Assembly: GCA_029261295.1 (NCBI GenBank)
Contig: JAJDBP010000026.1
Location: forward strand, 62,001 to 126,000
Length of the DNA: 64,000 nt
Direction: 5' to 3'
DNA from: Nitrospirales bacterium
GTDB taxonomy: Bacteria > Nitrospirota > Nitrospiria > Nitrospirales > UBA8639
Shown here: piece after piece, positions 1-9,473 of the stretch
Position numbering within the stretch: position 1 is the first letter of the stretch
Layout of the letters: the number at the start of each line of letters is the position of its first letter
Translations under genes and position numbers: made by a program
Notes under the pieces: generated by a model
What the model was told of the DNA's origin: nothing
Databases searched by the model: none
What the model saw: only the letters and a program-made list of their open reading frames with translations

Positions 1-1371
1 ACTCCTTCTAATGCCAGAAAGCTTGCAGGGACGGTACTGCAAACTATTTATCGCAGCGAGTCCTTTGCGGATGACGCTTTCGATGCCACAGTCAAAGATA
101 GGGTGCTTTCTGAACCTGACCGGGCTCTGGCCTTTGAACTTGTGTATGGAGTTTTACGACATGCGGTCACGTTGGATTGGCGATTAAATCATCTCTCTCG
201 CAAACCCATGGCTCGTCTTCCTCTGAATGTGGCAACAACCTTACGAGTGGCCGCTTACCAATTGTTGTATCTAAGCCGCATCCCCGATTCCGCCGCCGTA
301 AACGAAGCGGTGAAGTTAATTCGGAAACAGCCGGGGCATGATTGGGGTGGACTGGTGAATGGCATATTGCGCAATGTGATCCGCCAAGAGGCTCCCCCAT
401 TTCCGGACATCACGGCAGATCCTATTCAGGCACTTTCTCTCAGCTATGCCTGTCCTTTATGGATGGTCGAACGTTGGATTCAGGCCTTTGGACTGACTCG
501 TGCGGAAGAGTTCTGCAGGAAGACGTTAGACATTCCTCCCTTAACTCTTCGGACCAACACTTTACGCTGTACTCGGAGGAAATTATTAGATCGCCTTGAA
601 GCTGAAGGCATTTCTGCAAAGGAAACCCCTGTAAGCCCTTGGGGTATCACACTTGAAAAATGCGGTCACCCTGGTCGACTGGCCGTCGTACAAGAAGGTT
701 GGTGTTACATTGAAGATGAAGCAGCCCAGCTTATCCCTCCGTTGCTTCATCCTCAACCGGGGGACCGAATTCTTGATGCCTGCGCAGCTCCAGGTGGAAA
801 AACCACTCACCTGGCTCAATTGATGCAAAACCAGGGCACCATTATCGCCCTTGACCGCCAACCCGAACGTCTCACTCGCTTGGCTGAAAATTGTCTCCGG
901 TTAGGTGTTAAAAATGTTCATGCGGAGAAGTGTGACGTGGTACATGATGCCACATTTTCCGATTCAGGTTCACTCACAGAACCGTTTGATGGGATATTGG
1001 TAGACGCTCCCTGTTCAGGATTGGGTATTTTACGTCGACATCCCGAGGGAAAGTTGTTGAAACAGTTCTCGACAATTGAACAATCTTGTCAGGTGCAGAA
1101 ACAAATTCTCCATCACATCTCCCCCCTCTTGAGACCAGGGGGAATCTTGGTCTATAGTGCCTGCTCAATTGAACCGGAAGAGACCACGGAGGTCATTTCC
1201 GCGTTTTGCCGGGAACATCCAGATTTTCAGTCCGAACCAATTACACCTTGGATGGCCACTACCGGGCTTCCGCTCGTGACAGACCATGGCCATTTGTGTA
1301 CAGGGTTTCAGTCGTTTACCATGGATGGATTCTTTGCATGTCGATTTAAAAAAAAATCTGATATCTCATGA
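1..1371 (+). CDS. rsmB: 16S rRNA (cytosine-C5) methyltransferase RsmB/Sun, 5' truncated by the window edge
   Basis: Frame +1 is open from base 1 ([18 protein letters not shown]...). NusB-like N-terminus, then [15 protein letters not shown] and the [15 protein letters not shown] catalytic motif. Confidence 0.95.
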   Translation, partial: TPSNARKLAGTVLQTIYRSESFADDAFDATVKDRVLSEPDRALAFELVYGVLRHAVTLDWRLNHLSRKPMARLPLNVATTLRVAAYQLLYLSRIPDSAAVNEAVKLIRKQPGHDWGGLVNGILRNVIRQEAPPFPDITADPIQALSLSYACPLWMVERWIQAFGLTRAEEFCRKTLDIPPLTLRTNTLRCTRRKLLDRLEAEGISAKETPVSPWGITLEKCGHPGRLAVVQEGWCYIEDEAAQLIPPLLHPQPGDRILDACAAPGGKTTHLAQLMQNQGTIIALDRQPERLTRLAENCLRLGVKNVHAEKCDVVHDATFSDSGSLTEPFDGILVDAPCSGLGILRRHPEGKLLKQFSTIEQSCQVQKQILHHISPLLRPGGILVYSACSIEPEETTEVISAFCREHPDFQSEPITPWMATTGLPLVTDHGHLCTGFQSFTMDGFFACRFKKKSDIS

Positions 1372-2039
1372 CAAAACCACTTATAGCCCCATCTATTCTT
1401 TCCGCGGACTTTGCTCGTTTGGCTGAGGCAGTTCAACAAGTTGAAGCCGCTGGTGCTGATTGGATTCATGTCGATGTCATGGATGGTCATTTCGTCCCTA
1501 ATCTTACAGTGGGCCCGCCCATAGTTGAAGCTCTTCGCAAGGTAACCACGCTTCCACTTGATGTTCATCTGATGATGACCAACCCAGATGAGTTCATTCC
1601 AGAATTTGCCAAAGCCGGAGCGGATATTCTGACAGTGCATGTTGAGACCTGTCCTCATTTGCATCGAACCATTCAAGGGATTAAAGAACACAATGTGAAG
1701 GCGGGGGTTACCTTGAATCCTGCCACTCCCGCCAATTCCCTGGAGTCTATTATTGGTGATGTGGATCTTGTGTTGGTGATGTCAGTCAATCCTGGGTTTG
1801 GCGGCCAAAAATTCATCGATTCGACATTGGATAAAATCCGTCAAATTCGTGCGATGATTTCGGCATCCAAAGGGTCTCCATATCTTGAAGTCGATGGTGG
1901 AATCACGGTGAAGAATGTCGAGTCCGTCCTTAAGGCTGGAGCCAATGTTTTGGTTGCAGGCTCCGCTATATTCGGCAGTGATAATATGCCGGAAACGATT
2001 CGACAACTACGCACAGCCGGACAGACGGTGACCGTCTGA
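1368..2039 (+). CDS. rpe: Ribulose-phosphate 3-epimerase
   Basis: [30 protein letters not shown] and [14 protein letters not shown] motifs. Overlaps the rsmB stop by 4 nt. Confidence 0.97.
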   Translation: MTKPLIAPSILSADFARLAEAVQQVEAAGADWIHVDVMDGHFVPNLTVGPPIVEALRKVTTLPLDVHLMMTNPDEFIPEFAKAGADILTVHVETCPHLHRTIQGIKEHNVKAGVTLNPATPANSLESIIGDVDLVLVMSVNPGFGGQKFIDSTLDKIRQIRAMISASKGSPYLEVDGGITVKNVESVLKAGANVLVAGSAIFGSDNMPETIRQLRTAGQTVTV

Positions 2040-2047
2040 CTCACTCC

Positions 2048-3607
2048 ATGGATGCCCCTAACCAGACGGACAGCCTTCATCCTCTTGAAATTCAGGTCCT
2101 CCGAGCCCTCGGGTCAGCTGCGACGGAGGCCCTCAAAGACCCCGAAATCGTTCAAGCCACCACCCTCGCTCCTTCTCAAATCAGTATGGCCGTTGGCTGG
2201 TTGCTCACCAAACAGTTCGTCCATCTGGTATCTGAAACAACCACGACCCTGGTTGCACTGACGGAGGTGGGCACACAGTTCCAACAGGTCGCCTCTCCCC
2301 CAGAGTGGATTCTTCAGACTGCCCAAAAGACATCCTTGGACGGTCAGGCCACCACGGTCAAAGATCTTCAAGCCACGGGAGAATTTCAACCATCTGAGCT
2401 GAGCAGAGCTTTTGGTCTGTTAAAAAAAGAAGGGGCCATCTCTTTAGGCGCTGGAGGATCTCTTCAAACTACAGGGAAAAAGAGTCCTTCGGTTGAGGCG
2501 TTACGATCATTGTTGAATCAAATCCACGAGGGTTCACAACCGTTGAAATCGTTTTCTGAAGAACACCAAGCCTTGCTCCGTCAATACGCAGTGAAGCGCG
2601 GTAATACTCAAGAACCATTTCGAATCGATGACCATACCGTGCGTGCCTTTTCCCTGACTCCTGAGGGTCGAAATCTGTTACCCAACTTAAGAGAAGACGC
2701 CGCCCAAGAAATTTCTCAATTAACGCCTGAACTCTTAAAAGATGGATCCTGGCGAAATTGTACGTTCCGAAAATATTCAATCCATCTCCGCCCGCCTCGC
2801 TTGGCAGTAGGCCGGCGTCATGCCTACCGCGAGTTTCTGGATACGGTAAAAACCAAATTAACAAGTATGGGTTTTCAAGAAATGCGTGGGGAATTAGTTG
2901 AAACGGAATTTTGGGATATGGATGCTCTGTTTATGCCGCAATTTCATCCTGCACGGGCCATTCATGATGTGTACTTTGTCAAAGAGCCGACCCATGCCAA
3001 ACGCATTCCTGAACCTTTTCTTAGCCAGGTAGCGGAGACCCATAAAAATGGGGGAACCACAGGATCCAAAGGGTGGCAATATTCCTATGATCCTGAACGA
3101 GCCAAGCGTTTGGTCCTTCGCAGTCAAGGAACAGCTGTCTCAGCACGCACGTTGGCGACGAATCCTCCTGTTCCAAGCAAGTTTTTCTCTATTGCCCGCT
3201 GCTTTCGTTACGACCAGGTAGATGCCACCCATGCCACTGATTTTTTTCAGGTAGAGGGAATTGTGCTTGGATCGGATATTAACTTTCGCACTTTATTAGG
3301 ATTACTCAAACTTTTTGCGACGGAAATGGCCCAAGCCAAAGAGATTCGGTTTCTTCCAGCTTATTTTCCCTTCACTGAACCTTCCGTAGAAATGCACGTT
3401 CGACATCCCAAGCTTGGTTGGATGGAACTTGGTGGCGCAGGACTCTTTCGCTCAGAAGTTACAGTCCCACTGGGAGTAACCGTACCTGTCATCGCCTGGG
3501 GCCTTGGCTTGGATCGTATGGCCATGGTGGCCTTGGGTATTCAAGATATTCGTGACTTATTCACCTCAGATTTAGAAGCCGTGCGAAATATGCGCCGCGA
3601 CTTATAA
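2048..3607 (+). CDS. pheS: Phenylalanyl-tRNA synthetase alpha subunit, archaeal/eukaryotic type
   Basis: 519 aa with a long N-terminal winged-helix-like region. Class II core: FWDMDALFMPQFHPARAIHDVYF, FFQVEGIVLG, GLGLDRMAM. Confidence 0.93.
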   Translation: MDAPNQTDSLHPLEIQVLRALGSAATEALKDPEIVQATTLAPSQISMAVGWLLTKQFVHLVSETTTTLVALTEVGTQFQQVASPPEWILQTAQKTSLDGQATTVKDLQATGEFQPSELSRAFGLLKKEGAISLGAGGSLQTTGKKSPSVEALRSLLNQIHEGSQPLKSFSEEHQALLRQYAVKRGNTQEPFRIDDHTVRAFSLTPEGRNLLPNLREDAAQEISQLTPELLKDGSWRNCTFRKYSIHLRPPRLAVGRRHAYREFLDTVKTKLTSMGFQEMRGELVETEFWDMDALFMPQFHPARAIHDVYFVKEPTHAKRIPEPFLSQVAETHKNGGTTGSKGWQYSYDPERAKRLVLRSQGTAVSARTLATNPPVPSKFFSIARCFRYDQVDATHATDFFQVEGIVLGSDINFRTLLGLLKLFATEMAQAKEIRFLPAYFPFTEPSVEMHVRHPKLGWMELGGAGLFRSEVTVPLGVTVPVIAWGLGLDRMAMVALGIQDIRDLFTSDLEAVRNMRRDL

Positions 3608-3617
3608 GACGTTCAGC

Positions 3618-5312
3618 ATGCCTACCATATCTATTTTTCAAAAAGACTTTTCTCAATTAGTGGGACAATCCTCTTCCATGGCTGATATTGAACAATGGTT
3701 GCCATTGGTCAAGGGTGAAGTGAAAGATTTTACTCAGGAAACCGGTGAAATACGGGTTGAACTACAGGATACCAACCGTCCTGATTTATGGTGTGTGGAA
3801 GGCATTGCGAGACAAATTCGTTCCGTTTTGACCGGCGGCCAAACGCCTTATCCCTTCTTTTCTACTCGTGGCCGAGCCAAACGACGGATCCAGGTAATGC
3901 AAGGGATGGAAACGGTACGTCCATTTGTAGCAGCCTGTGCCTCCCTTGGATTTTCTATGTCTGAGGAAGGTCTGGCGCAATGCATTCAAACACAGGAAAA
4001 GTTAGCAGATTCCTTTGGGCGCAACCGAGAGACCGTCTCAATCGGGTTGTATCGTTTGCCGTCCATCACCTTTCCGGTAACATACGGTTTAGTACAACCT
4101 GATGAAATTCGCTTCACCCCATTGGGGTTTGAAGAAAAGATGACCCCTCATGAAGTCCTGACCCTTCATCCAAAGGGCTTGGAATATGGAAACATCCTGA
4201 CCGGTTGTGAACGGCTTCCTCTGCTCTGGGACACCAATGGGCAGGTGCTGTCGTTTCCACCCATCATCAATAGTCGTGAACTTGGCGAAGTGCAAATCGG
4301 CGATACCGATTTGCTGGTGGAAGTCACAGGGACCGATTTATCCATGGTGATTCTGGCTTTAAATATTTTTGCGAGTAACCTGGCAGATCGCGGAGCCACT
4401 ATTGAACCCATAGACGTGATATATCCGTATGAAACTCCCATGGGGAAAACCATAAAAACTCCATTGGACATGGGGAATGGGCAACGTGTGTCACTTGAAG
4501 CCATCGAACAAGCCTTAGGTATGCCCTTGGGAGCCAAGGCGATTCAAACCGCTTTAGTTGCCTATGGCTATCAAGCCAAAGCCACTCGCCAATCAGTATC
4601 TGTTCAACTGCCGGGGTTTCGGTACGATCTCATGCATGTCATGGACGTCGCTGAAGATGTAGCCATCACGCGGGGATATGATTCTTTTTCTCCAATCATG
4701 CCCCAAACATTTACGGTCGGGGCGTTGTCTGAGTTGGAACAAACGAGTGACCGGCTTCGTGATTTACTGGTGGGGTTTGGATTTCAGGAAATGTTTTCCA
4801 ATATCTTGTCCTCAAGACAGGAATTTGTTGAACGCATGCGTATAGCAGAAACAGAGCACGAAGCACTGGTGGAAGTCGACAATGTCATGTCTCTGAACTA
4901 TGCCTGCTTACGCCCTTCCATTCTCCCTTGTCTTCTTCGTGTGGAGGCGTTATCCCCACGCGTATTTTATCCACATTTGTTATTCGAAATAGGTGAAGTG
5001 GCACAGGTCGATTTGGAAGCAGATGTTGGGTCCAGGACTCTCTTGTCCTTAGCGGCCATAAGTGCGCATCCTGGTGCAAATTTTTCAGAAATGCATAGCT
5101 ACCTGGATCTGTTGATGTATTACATGATCTGGTCCTATGACCTATTACCAGTATCGCATCCCTCATTTTTGGACGGGAGAGTCGGAGGAATTCGTTGTGG
5201 GGATCAGATGGTAGGGTATATTGGAGAATTTCACCCGGAAGTGTTGGAAGCTTGGCAAATTGATATGCCGACTTCCGGGTTTGAGTTTGAGGTCACGGCA
5301 CCAAAAACCTAG
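3618..5312 (+). CDS. pheT: Phenylalanyl-tRNA synthetase beta subunit, archaeal-type short form
   Basis: 564 aa (the bacterial form is about 800 aa). PTISIFQKDFSQLVG start and VELQDTNRPDLWCVEGIARQIR B1-like region; follows pheS directly. Confidence 0.9.
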   Translation: MPTISIFQKDFSQLVGQSSSMADIEQWLPLVKGEVKDFTQETGEIRVELQDTNRPDLWCVEGIARQIRSVLTGGQTPYPFFSTRGRAKRRIQVMQGMETVRPFVAACASLGFSMSEEGLAQCIQTQEKLADSFGRNRETVSIGLYRLPSITFPVTYGLVQPDEIRFTPLGFEEKMTPHEVLTLHPKGLEYGNILTGCERLPLLWDTNGQVLSFPPIINSRELGEVQIGDTDLLVEVTGTDLSMVILALNIFASNLADRGATIEPIDVIYPYETPMGKTIKTPLDMGNGQRVSLEAIEQALGMPLGAKAIQTALVAYGYQAKATRQSVSVQLPGFRYDLMHVMDVAEDVAITRGYDSFSPIMPQTFTVGALSELEQTSDRLRDLLVGFGFQEMFSNILSSRQEFVERMRIAETEHEALVEVDNVMSLNYACLRPSILPCLLRVEALSPRVFYPHLLFEIGEVAQVDLEADVGSRTLLSLAAISAHPGANFSEMHSYLDLLMYYMIWSYDLLPVSHPSFLDGRVGGIRCGDQMVGYIGEFHPEVLEAWQIDMPTSGFEFEVTAPKT

Positions 5313-5677
5313 GCAGCAGCTGGCTGTCCCTCGCCCTGAGTCAGAGTTATGAGATGGCTAAACCCCTGAGGGTCATGAATGGCCATTTCTGAAAGCATTT
5401 TTCGATTGATAAGCACATTGGCCTTTTTCAATCCATTAATGAACTGACTATACGTCCCACCCTGCGCACGAACTGCTGCGTTAATTCGTGTAACCCACAA
5501 TTGGCGAAAATTTCGTTTCCGATGTTTCCGCCCTGCATAAGCATAGGCTTGGCCTTTATCAACCGATTCTGTCGCTGTTCTGAATAATTTACTCTTCCCA
5601 CCAAATTGCCCTTTGGCTAATTTTAGTCGTTTCTTTCGTCGTTGCCGCGTTTGCGGTCCACCTTTTACCCTTGGCAT
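5309..5677 (-). CDS. rplT: 50S ribosomal protein L20
   Basis: MPRVKGGPQTRQRRKKRLKLAKGQFGGKSKLFRTA; canonical L20. Confidence 0.98.
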   Translation of the reverse strand: MPRVKGGPQTRQRRKKRLKLAKGQFGGKSKLFRTATESVDKGQAYAYAGRKHRKRNFRQLWVTRINAAVRAQGGTYSQFINGLKKANVLINRKMLSEMAIHDPQGFSHLITLTQGEGQPAAA

Positions 5678-5761
5678 ACCCTCTCTCCTTTATCTCTTAC
5701 AAAGAGTTTAATTGCTCTTAAACCAAATTACCCCGGTGTGTGTCGCTAAATCCACCGTTCC

Positions 5762-5965
5762 CTATTTATAAGGAAGCAGTCGAGAAATCGCATATTCGTC
5801 AACTTTGCATACGACAGCAGACTTGCCTAATCGCGCTTTGACCCGTGGAGCTTTACTTGTCAGTATATGACGGGTTTTGGCTTTACGGCGTATCCATTTT
5901 CCTGAACCGGAACGCTTAAACCGTTTACTGGCTCCCGAATGATTTTTCAATTTTAATCCTGCCAT
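5762..5965 (-). CDS. rpmI: 50S ribosomal protein L35
   Basis: MAGLKLKNHSGASKRFKRSGSGKWIRRKAKTRHIL; lies between infC and rplT. Confidence 0.96.
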   Translation of the reverse strand: MAGLKLKNHSGASKRFKRSGSGKWIRRKAKTRHILTSKAPRVKARLGKSAVVCKVDEYAISRLLPYK

Positions 5966-6020
5966 GATCGTGTTCCTTTTTTGAAATCCGTGTCCCTTGC
6001 CTCAGGGTTGTCCCCATATG

Positions 6021-6539
6021 TTACTTAGGAGACACTACCATGTATAAATTCCGTCCTTCCATGCGAGGAGGACTTTCTATATTTCCCGCGCCTTTTAGCT
6101 CCTCAATAACCTTTTGGATCGCTTGGAAGCCAAGCTCTCGATTGGCCATTTCACGGCCACGGAACATAACCGTAACTTTGGTCTTATTCCCATCTTCGAG
6201 AAAATCCCGGATCTGCCGGACTTTCGTCTCCATGTCGTGCGTATCCGTGCGCGGACGAAATTTAACTTCCTTAACTTGAGTCGACTTTTGGTTAAGTCGC
6301 ATCCGATGTTCTTTTTTACTCTGTTCATACTTAAATTTCCCATGGTCCATAATCCGGCAAACCGGCGGTTCGGCGGTTGGCGCGACTTCGACCAAGTCAT
6401 AGCCCCCCTCTCTCGCTTGCTTGAGGGCTTCAGACGTTTTAAGGATCCCAAGTTGTTCGCCTTCAGCCCCGATGACTCGGACTTCCGGCACTTTAATGAG
6501 ATGATTTATTCGTTGTTTAGGAGTAGCCACTCGCGTCAT
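6021..6539 (-). CDS. infC: Translation initiation factor IF-3
   Basis: RINHLIKVPEVRVIGAEGEQLGI and VKEVKFRPRTDTHDMETKVRQIRDFLEDGNKTKVTVMFRGREM. Start overlaps the thrS stop (ATGA). Confidence 0.97.
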   Translation of the reverse strand: MTRVATPKQRINHLIKVPEVRVIGAEGEQLGILKTSEALKQAREGGYDLVEVAPTAEPPVCRIMDHGKFKYEQSKKEHRMRLNQKSTQVKEVKFRPRTDTHDMETKVRQIRDFLEDGNKTKVTVMFRGREMANRELGFQAIQKVIEELKGAGNIESPPRMEGRNLYMVVSPK

Positions 6540-8482
6540 TCGAAAAGAAAAGACCCATTTTTGACGGCCTCGGGGGTTTCGTCCCGAATAAGCTGTAGAA
6601 TATCATTCATAGACATTGTTCCCAGGTTTTTGCCATTTCGCTGTCGGACCGATAGAGTTTCGCTTTCTGCTTCCCGATCGCCCACCACTACCATTAGCGG
6701 TACCTTAGCCTTTTCCGACTCACGGATTTTAAGGCCAACTTTCTCATTTCGCAAGTCTAAGTTTACCCGACACCCCTTTTCCCTAAGGTTTTGGCCCACC
6801 TTTTTGGCATAGTCCTCATGTTTTTGAGATATCGGAAGAATGGCGACTTGGACCGGGGCCAGCCATGTCGGGAAGGCTCCGCCATAATGTTCAAGGAGAA
6901 TCCCAAAAAACCGTTCGATCGAACCCAACAAAGCCCGATGAATCATGATTGGTTGATGAGATTTCCCATCTTCACCAATATAGGTCAGCCCAAACCGCTC
7001 AGGATTGTTAAAGTCAACTTGCACCGTGGAGCATTGCCATGACCGTCCAAGGGCATCTTGAATTTTAACATCAATCTTGGGGCCGTAAAAGACTCCTTCC
7101 CCAGGATCTTCTTTAAAAGCATAACCACCTTCTTCGAGGGCCGTGGCTAAGGCCTGGGTAGCTTGATCCCACTGATCAATGGAGCCAACCGCTTTTTCAG
7201 GTCGGGTCGATAGAAACATTTGAAATTCACTAAAGCCAAACGTCCCTAACATAAAGGTTGTGAATTTAAGAACTTTTCGAACTTCTTCGGCTAATTGATC
7301 CGGGCTACAAAATATGTGCGCATCGTCTTGGGTGAAACCTCGAACCCGCATTAACCCATGGAGGACACCAGATCGCTCGTAACGATAGACGGTACCGAGT
7401 TCCCCATAGCGAATAGGCAAATCGCGATAACTCCGCAAATGGGATTTAAATACCATGATATGAAAGGGACAATTCATCGGCTTGAGCTGATATTCGCTCG
7501 ATTCAACTGGCATAGAGGCATACATATTTTCGCGGTAAAAATCTAAATGCCCACTCGTTTTCCACAGATCTAAACGAGCCACATGGGGGGAATAGACCAT
7601 TTCATAGTCATTTGCCAGATGTTGGACTCGCCAAAAATTTTCCACAAGTAGGCGAATTTGCGAACCTTTGGGATGCCATAAAATCAGCCCCGGTCCTGTT
7701 TCATCTTGAATACTAAACAGGTCTAGTTCTTTACCTAATTTTCGATGATCGCGCTTTTTAATTTCTTCAAGGTTATCCAAATGCTTTTGTAAAGCTTCTT
7801 TGGAAGGGAAGGACGTCCCATAAATGCGCTGCAACATGGGGTTGCGTTCGTCTCCCCGCCAGTAGGCTCCAGCACTGTTCAGAAGCTTGAATGCTTTTAC
7901 ATAGCCAGTGGAAGGGAGATGAGGGCCTCGACAAAGATCGACAAAATCTCCTTGGGTATAGGCAGACACCGGTTCACCGTCAGGAAACCCCTGAATAAGT
8001 TCCACTTTATAAGATTCACCTAGATTGTTGAAAAATTCGACCGCCTCTTCTTTGGAAAATTCCCGTCGCGAGACCGAGAGGTTACGTTTGATAATTTCTA
8101 ATGCCTGTGCTTCGATTTTTTCCAAATCTTCAGGAGTAAACGTGCGTTCAAATGCAAAATCATAGAAAAACCCATTCTCAATGGCCGGCCCGATGGTCAT
8201 TTTGGCGGTGGGGAAACATTCTTTCACAGCTTGGGCCATAATATGGGTACTGCTATGACGATAGACCTCTTTCCCTTCAGGGGAATCAAATGTGAGTGGC
8301 TCCAGTGTGGCATCTTCGTCTACCGCTGACCCTAAATCTCGTTCTACCCCATTCACTTTCACGGCAAACATTTCCTTTGATCGAAACCTACCAAGTTTGA
8401 TCAACGCGTCCTTCGCTGTCGTGCCCTTGGGAAATGTTTGCGGGTCTTTACCTTGAACGGATAATTGAATCATGTCCATCAT
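6536..8482 (-). CDS. thrS: Threonyl-tRNA synthetase
   Basis: TGS domain, HSSTHIMAQAVKECFP, MNCPFHIMVFKSHLRSYRDLPIRYGELGTVYRYE. Confidence 0.98.
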   Translation of the reverse strand: MMDMIQLSVQGKDPQTFPKGTTAKDALIKLGRFRSKEMFAVKVNGVERDLGSAVDEDATLEPLTFDSPEGKEVYRHSSTHIMAQAVKECFPTAKMTIGPAIENGFFYDFAFERTFTPEDLEKIEAQALEIIKRNLSVSRREFSKEEAVEFFNNLGESYKVELIQGFPDGEPVSAYTQGDFVDLCRGPHLPSTGYVKAFKLLNSAGAYWRGDERNPMLQRIYGTSFPSKEALQKHLDNLEEIKKRDHRKLGKELDLFSIQDETGPGLILWHPKGSQIRLLVENFWRVQHLANDYEMVYSPHVARLDLWKTSGHLDFYRENMYASMPVESSEYQLKPMNCPFHIMVFKSHLRSYRDLPIRYGELGTVYRYERSGVLHGLMRVRGFTQDDAHIFCSPDQLAEEVRKVLKFTTFMLGTFGFSEFQMFLSTRPEKAVGSIDQWDQATQALATALEEGGYAFKEDPGEGVFYGPKIDVKIQDALGRSWQCSTVQVDFNNPERFGLTYIGEDGKSHQPIMIHRALLGSIERFFGILLEHYGGAFPTWLAPVQVAILPISQKHEDYAKKVGQNLREKGCRVNLDLRNEKVGLKIRESEKAKVPLMVVVGDREAESETLSVRQRNGKNLGTMSMNDILQLIRDETPEAVKNGSFLFE

Positions 8483-8551
8483 TTACTATTGGCTTAGAGC
8501 TTCAATATTGAAGCAACATTCTTAAACGATTTTCTTCTACCACCACGCAAC

Positions 8552-8590
8552 AAAAGGCACCTCTCCCTAAAAAGGAAGCCGGATGCCTTT
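8552..8590 (-). terminator. Possible rho-independent terminator downstream of tRNA-Val
   Basis: Inverted AAAGGCA...TGCCTTT arms followed by TTTG on the minus strand; immediately 3' of the tRNA. Confidence 0.4.
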
Positions 8591-8607
8591 AAATTTTTAC
8601 GGGGAAA

Positions 8608-8682
8608 TGGTAGGCGCGGGCGGTATTGAACCGCCGACCTCTACCGTGTCAAGGTAGCGCTCTCCCCCTGAGCTACGCGCCT
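8608..8682 (-). tRNA. tRNA-Val (GAC), CCA encoded
   Basis: Minus-strand AGGCGCG-TA-GCTCAGGGGGAGAGC-G-CTACC-TTGACAC-GGTAG-AGGTC-GGCGGTTCAATACCGCC-CGCGCCT-A-CCA folds as a full cloverleaf with anticodon GAC. Confidence 0.95.
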
Positions 8683-8760
8683 ATATTCTACTCGACTTAT
8701 GCTAGTCTGCCAAGGATGCCATGTCAAGAAATGGCTGATAAATAAAGGGAAAGAGGAAAC

Positions 8761-9405
8761 TCAAGTGGAGGAATCTGGAGCCGACCGCTTACGTTTTCCT
8801 GGAGCAGTTTGTTTGGCTTGACTCACGGAAATATCAAACTCGGTAATTTTTTTCCGCAAGGTATTGCGATTTAATCCCAATAAGCGGGCTGCTTTAATCT
8901 GGTTGCCATGCGTTTCTCGTAATGCCAGTTCAATAAGAGGCCGTTCAACGGCACGCATCAAGGTGGGATAGAGATTGTTCCCCGAGCCCACATTCATCGC
9001 TCGAACAAAATCACCGATCTTTTTTTCCACATAACTAGCCAAATTCACATCTTTGGGGTCCAAAATTGGTTCCGTGTCGCCTTGGGACCCCATAATCTGG
9101 GGAATTTGATTTAAACTGCGCCAGGCAGGGAGGGGACCAGCATACACAAACATTTTCGTTAAATTTAAATGTCCATTCAATGCTGAGAGATTGGGCAACA
9201 CTTCGGGGCTGGGTTCATCCAAAATAACCCCAGTAAAATTCTCAGACTCCATGGCCGTTTCCAAGGACGAACAATCATCGACAACCTTGACCCGGTCTTC
9301 GAGTTCAGGACCACTGACCTTTAATTTTAATTCTGAGTTCTTCGTTAAAAGGGCAAAGCGGAGTTGAGGTGTGTGAGATGGCATTGGTGGTGGATCAACA
9401 GACAA
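8761..9405 (-). CDS. Fis-type (HTH_8) DNA-binding regulator with a divergent N-terminal domain
   Basis: C-terminal ERPLIELALRETHGNQIKAARLLGLNRNTLRKKI is a Fis/NtrC-type HTH. The N-terminus has no recognisable receiver Asp pocket. Confidence 0.75.
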   Translation of the reverse strand: MSVDPPPMPSHTPQLRFALLTKNSELKLKVSGPELEDRVKVVDDCSSLETAMESENFTGVILDEPSPEVLPNLSALNGHLNLTKMFVYAGPLPAWRSLNQIPQIMGSQGDTEPILDPKDVNLASYVEKKIGDFVRAMNVGSGNNLYPTLMRAVERPLIELALRETHGNQIKAARLLGLNRNTLRKKITEFDISVSQAKQTAPGKRKRSAPDSST

Positions 9406-9473
9406 AGGAGGGCGATTATGTCGAAACTGTCGATTTGTTTCAATTGAGAGAATTGCCTAGGTTGAGCTTCTCA

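Noticed and set aside
6040-6812. ORFs 6040..6279 and 6114..6812 (+), antisense to infC/thrS
   Set aside because: Low-complexity antisense readings of strongly conserved genes.
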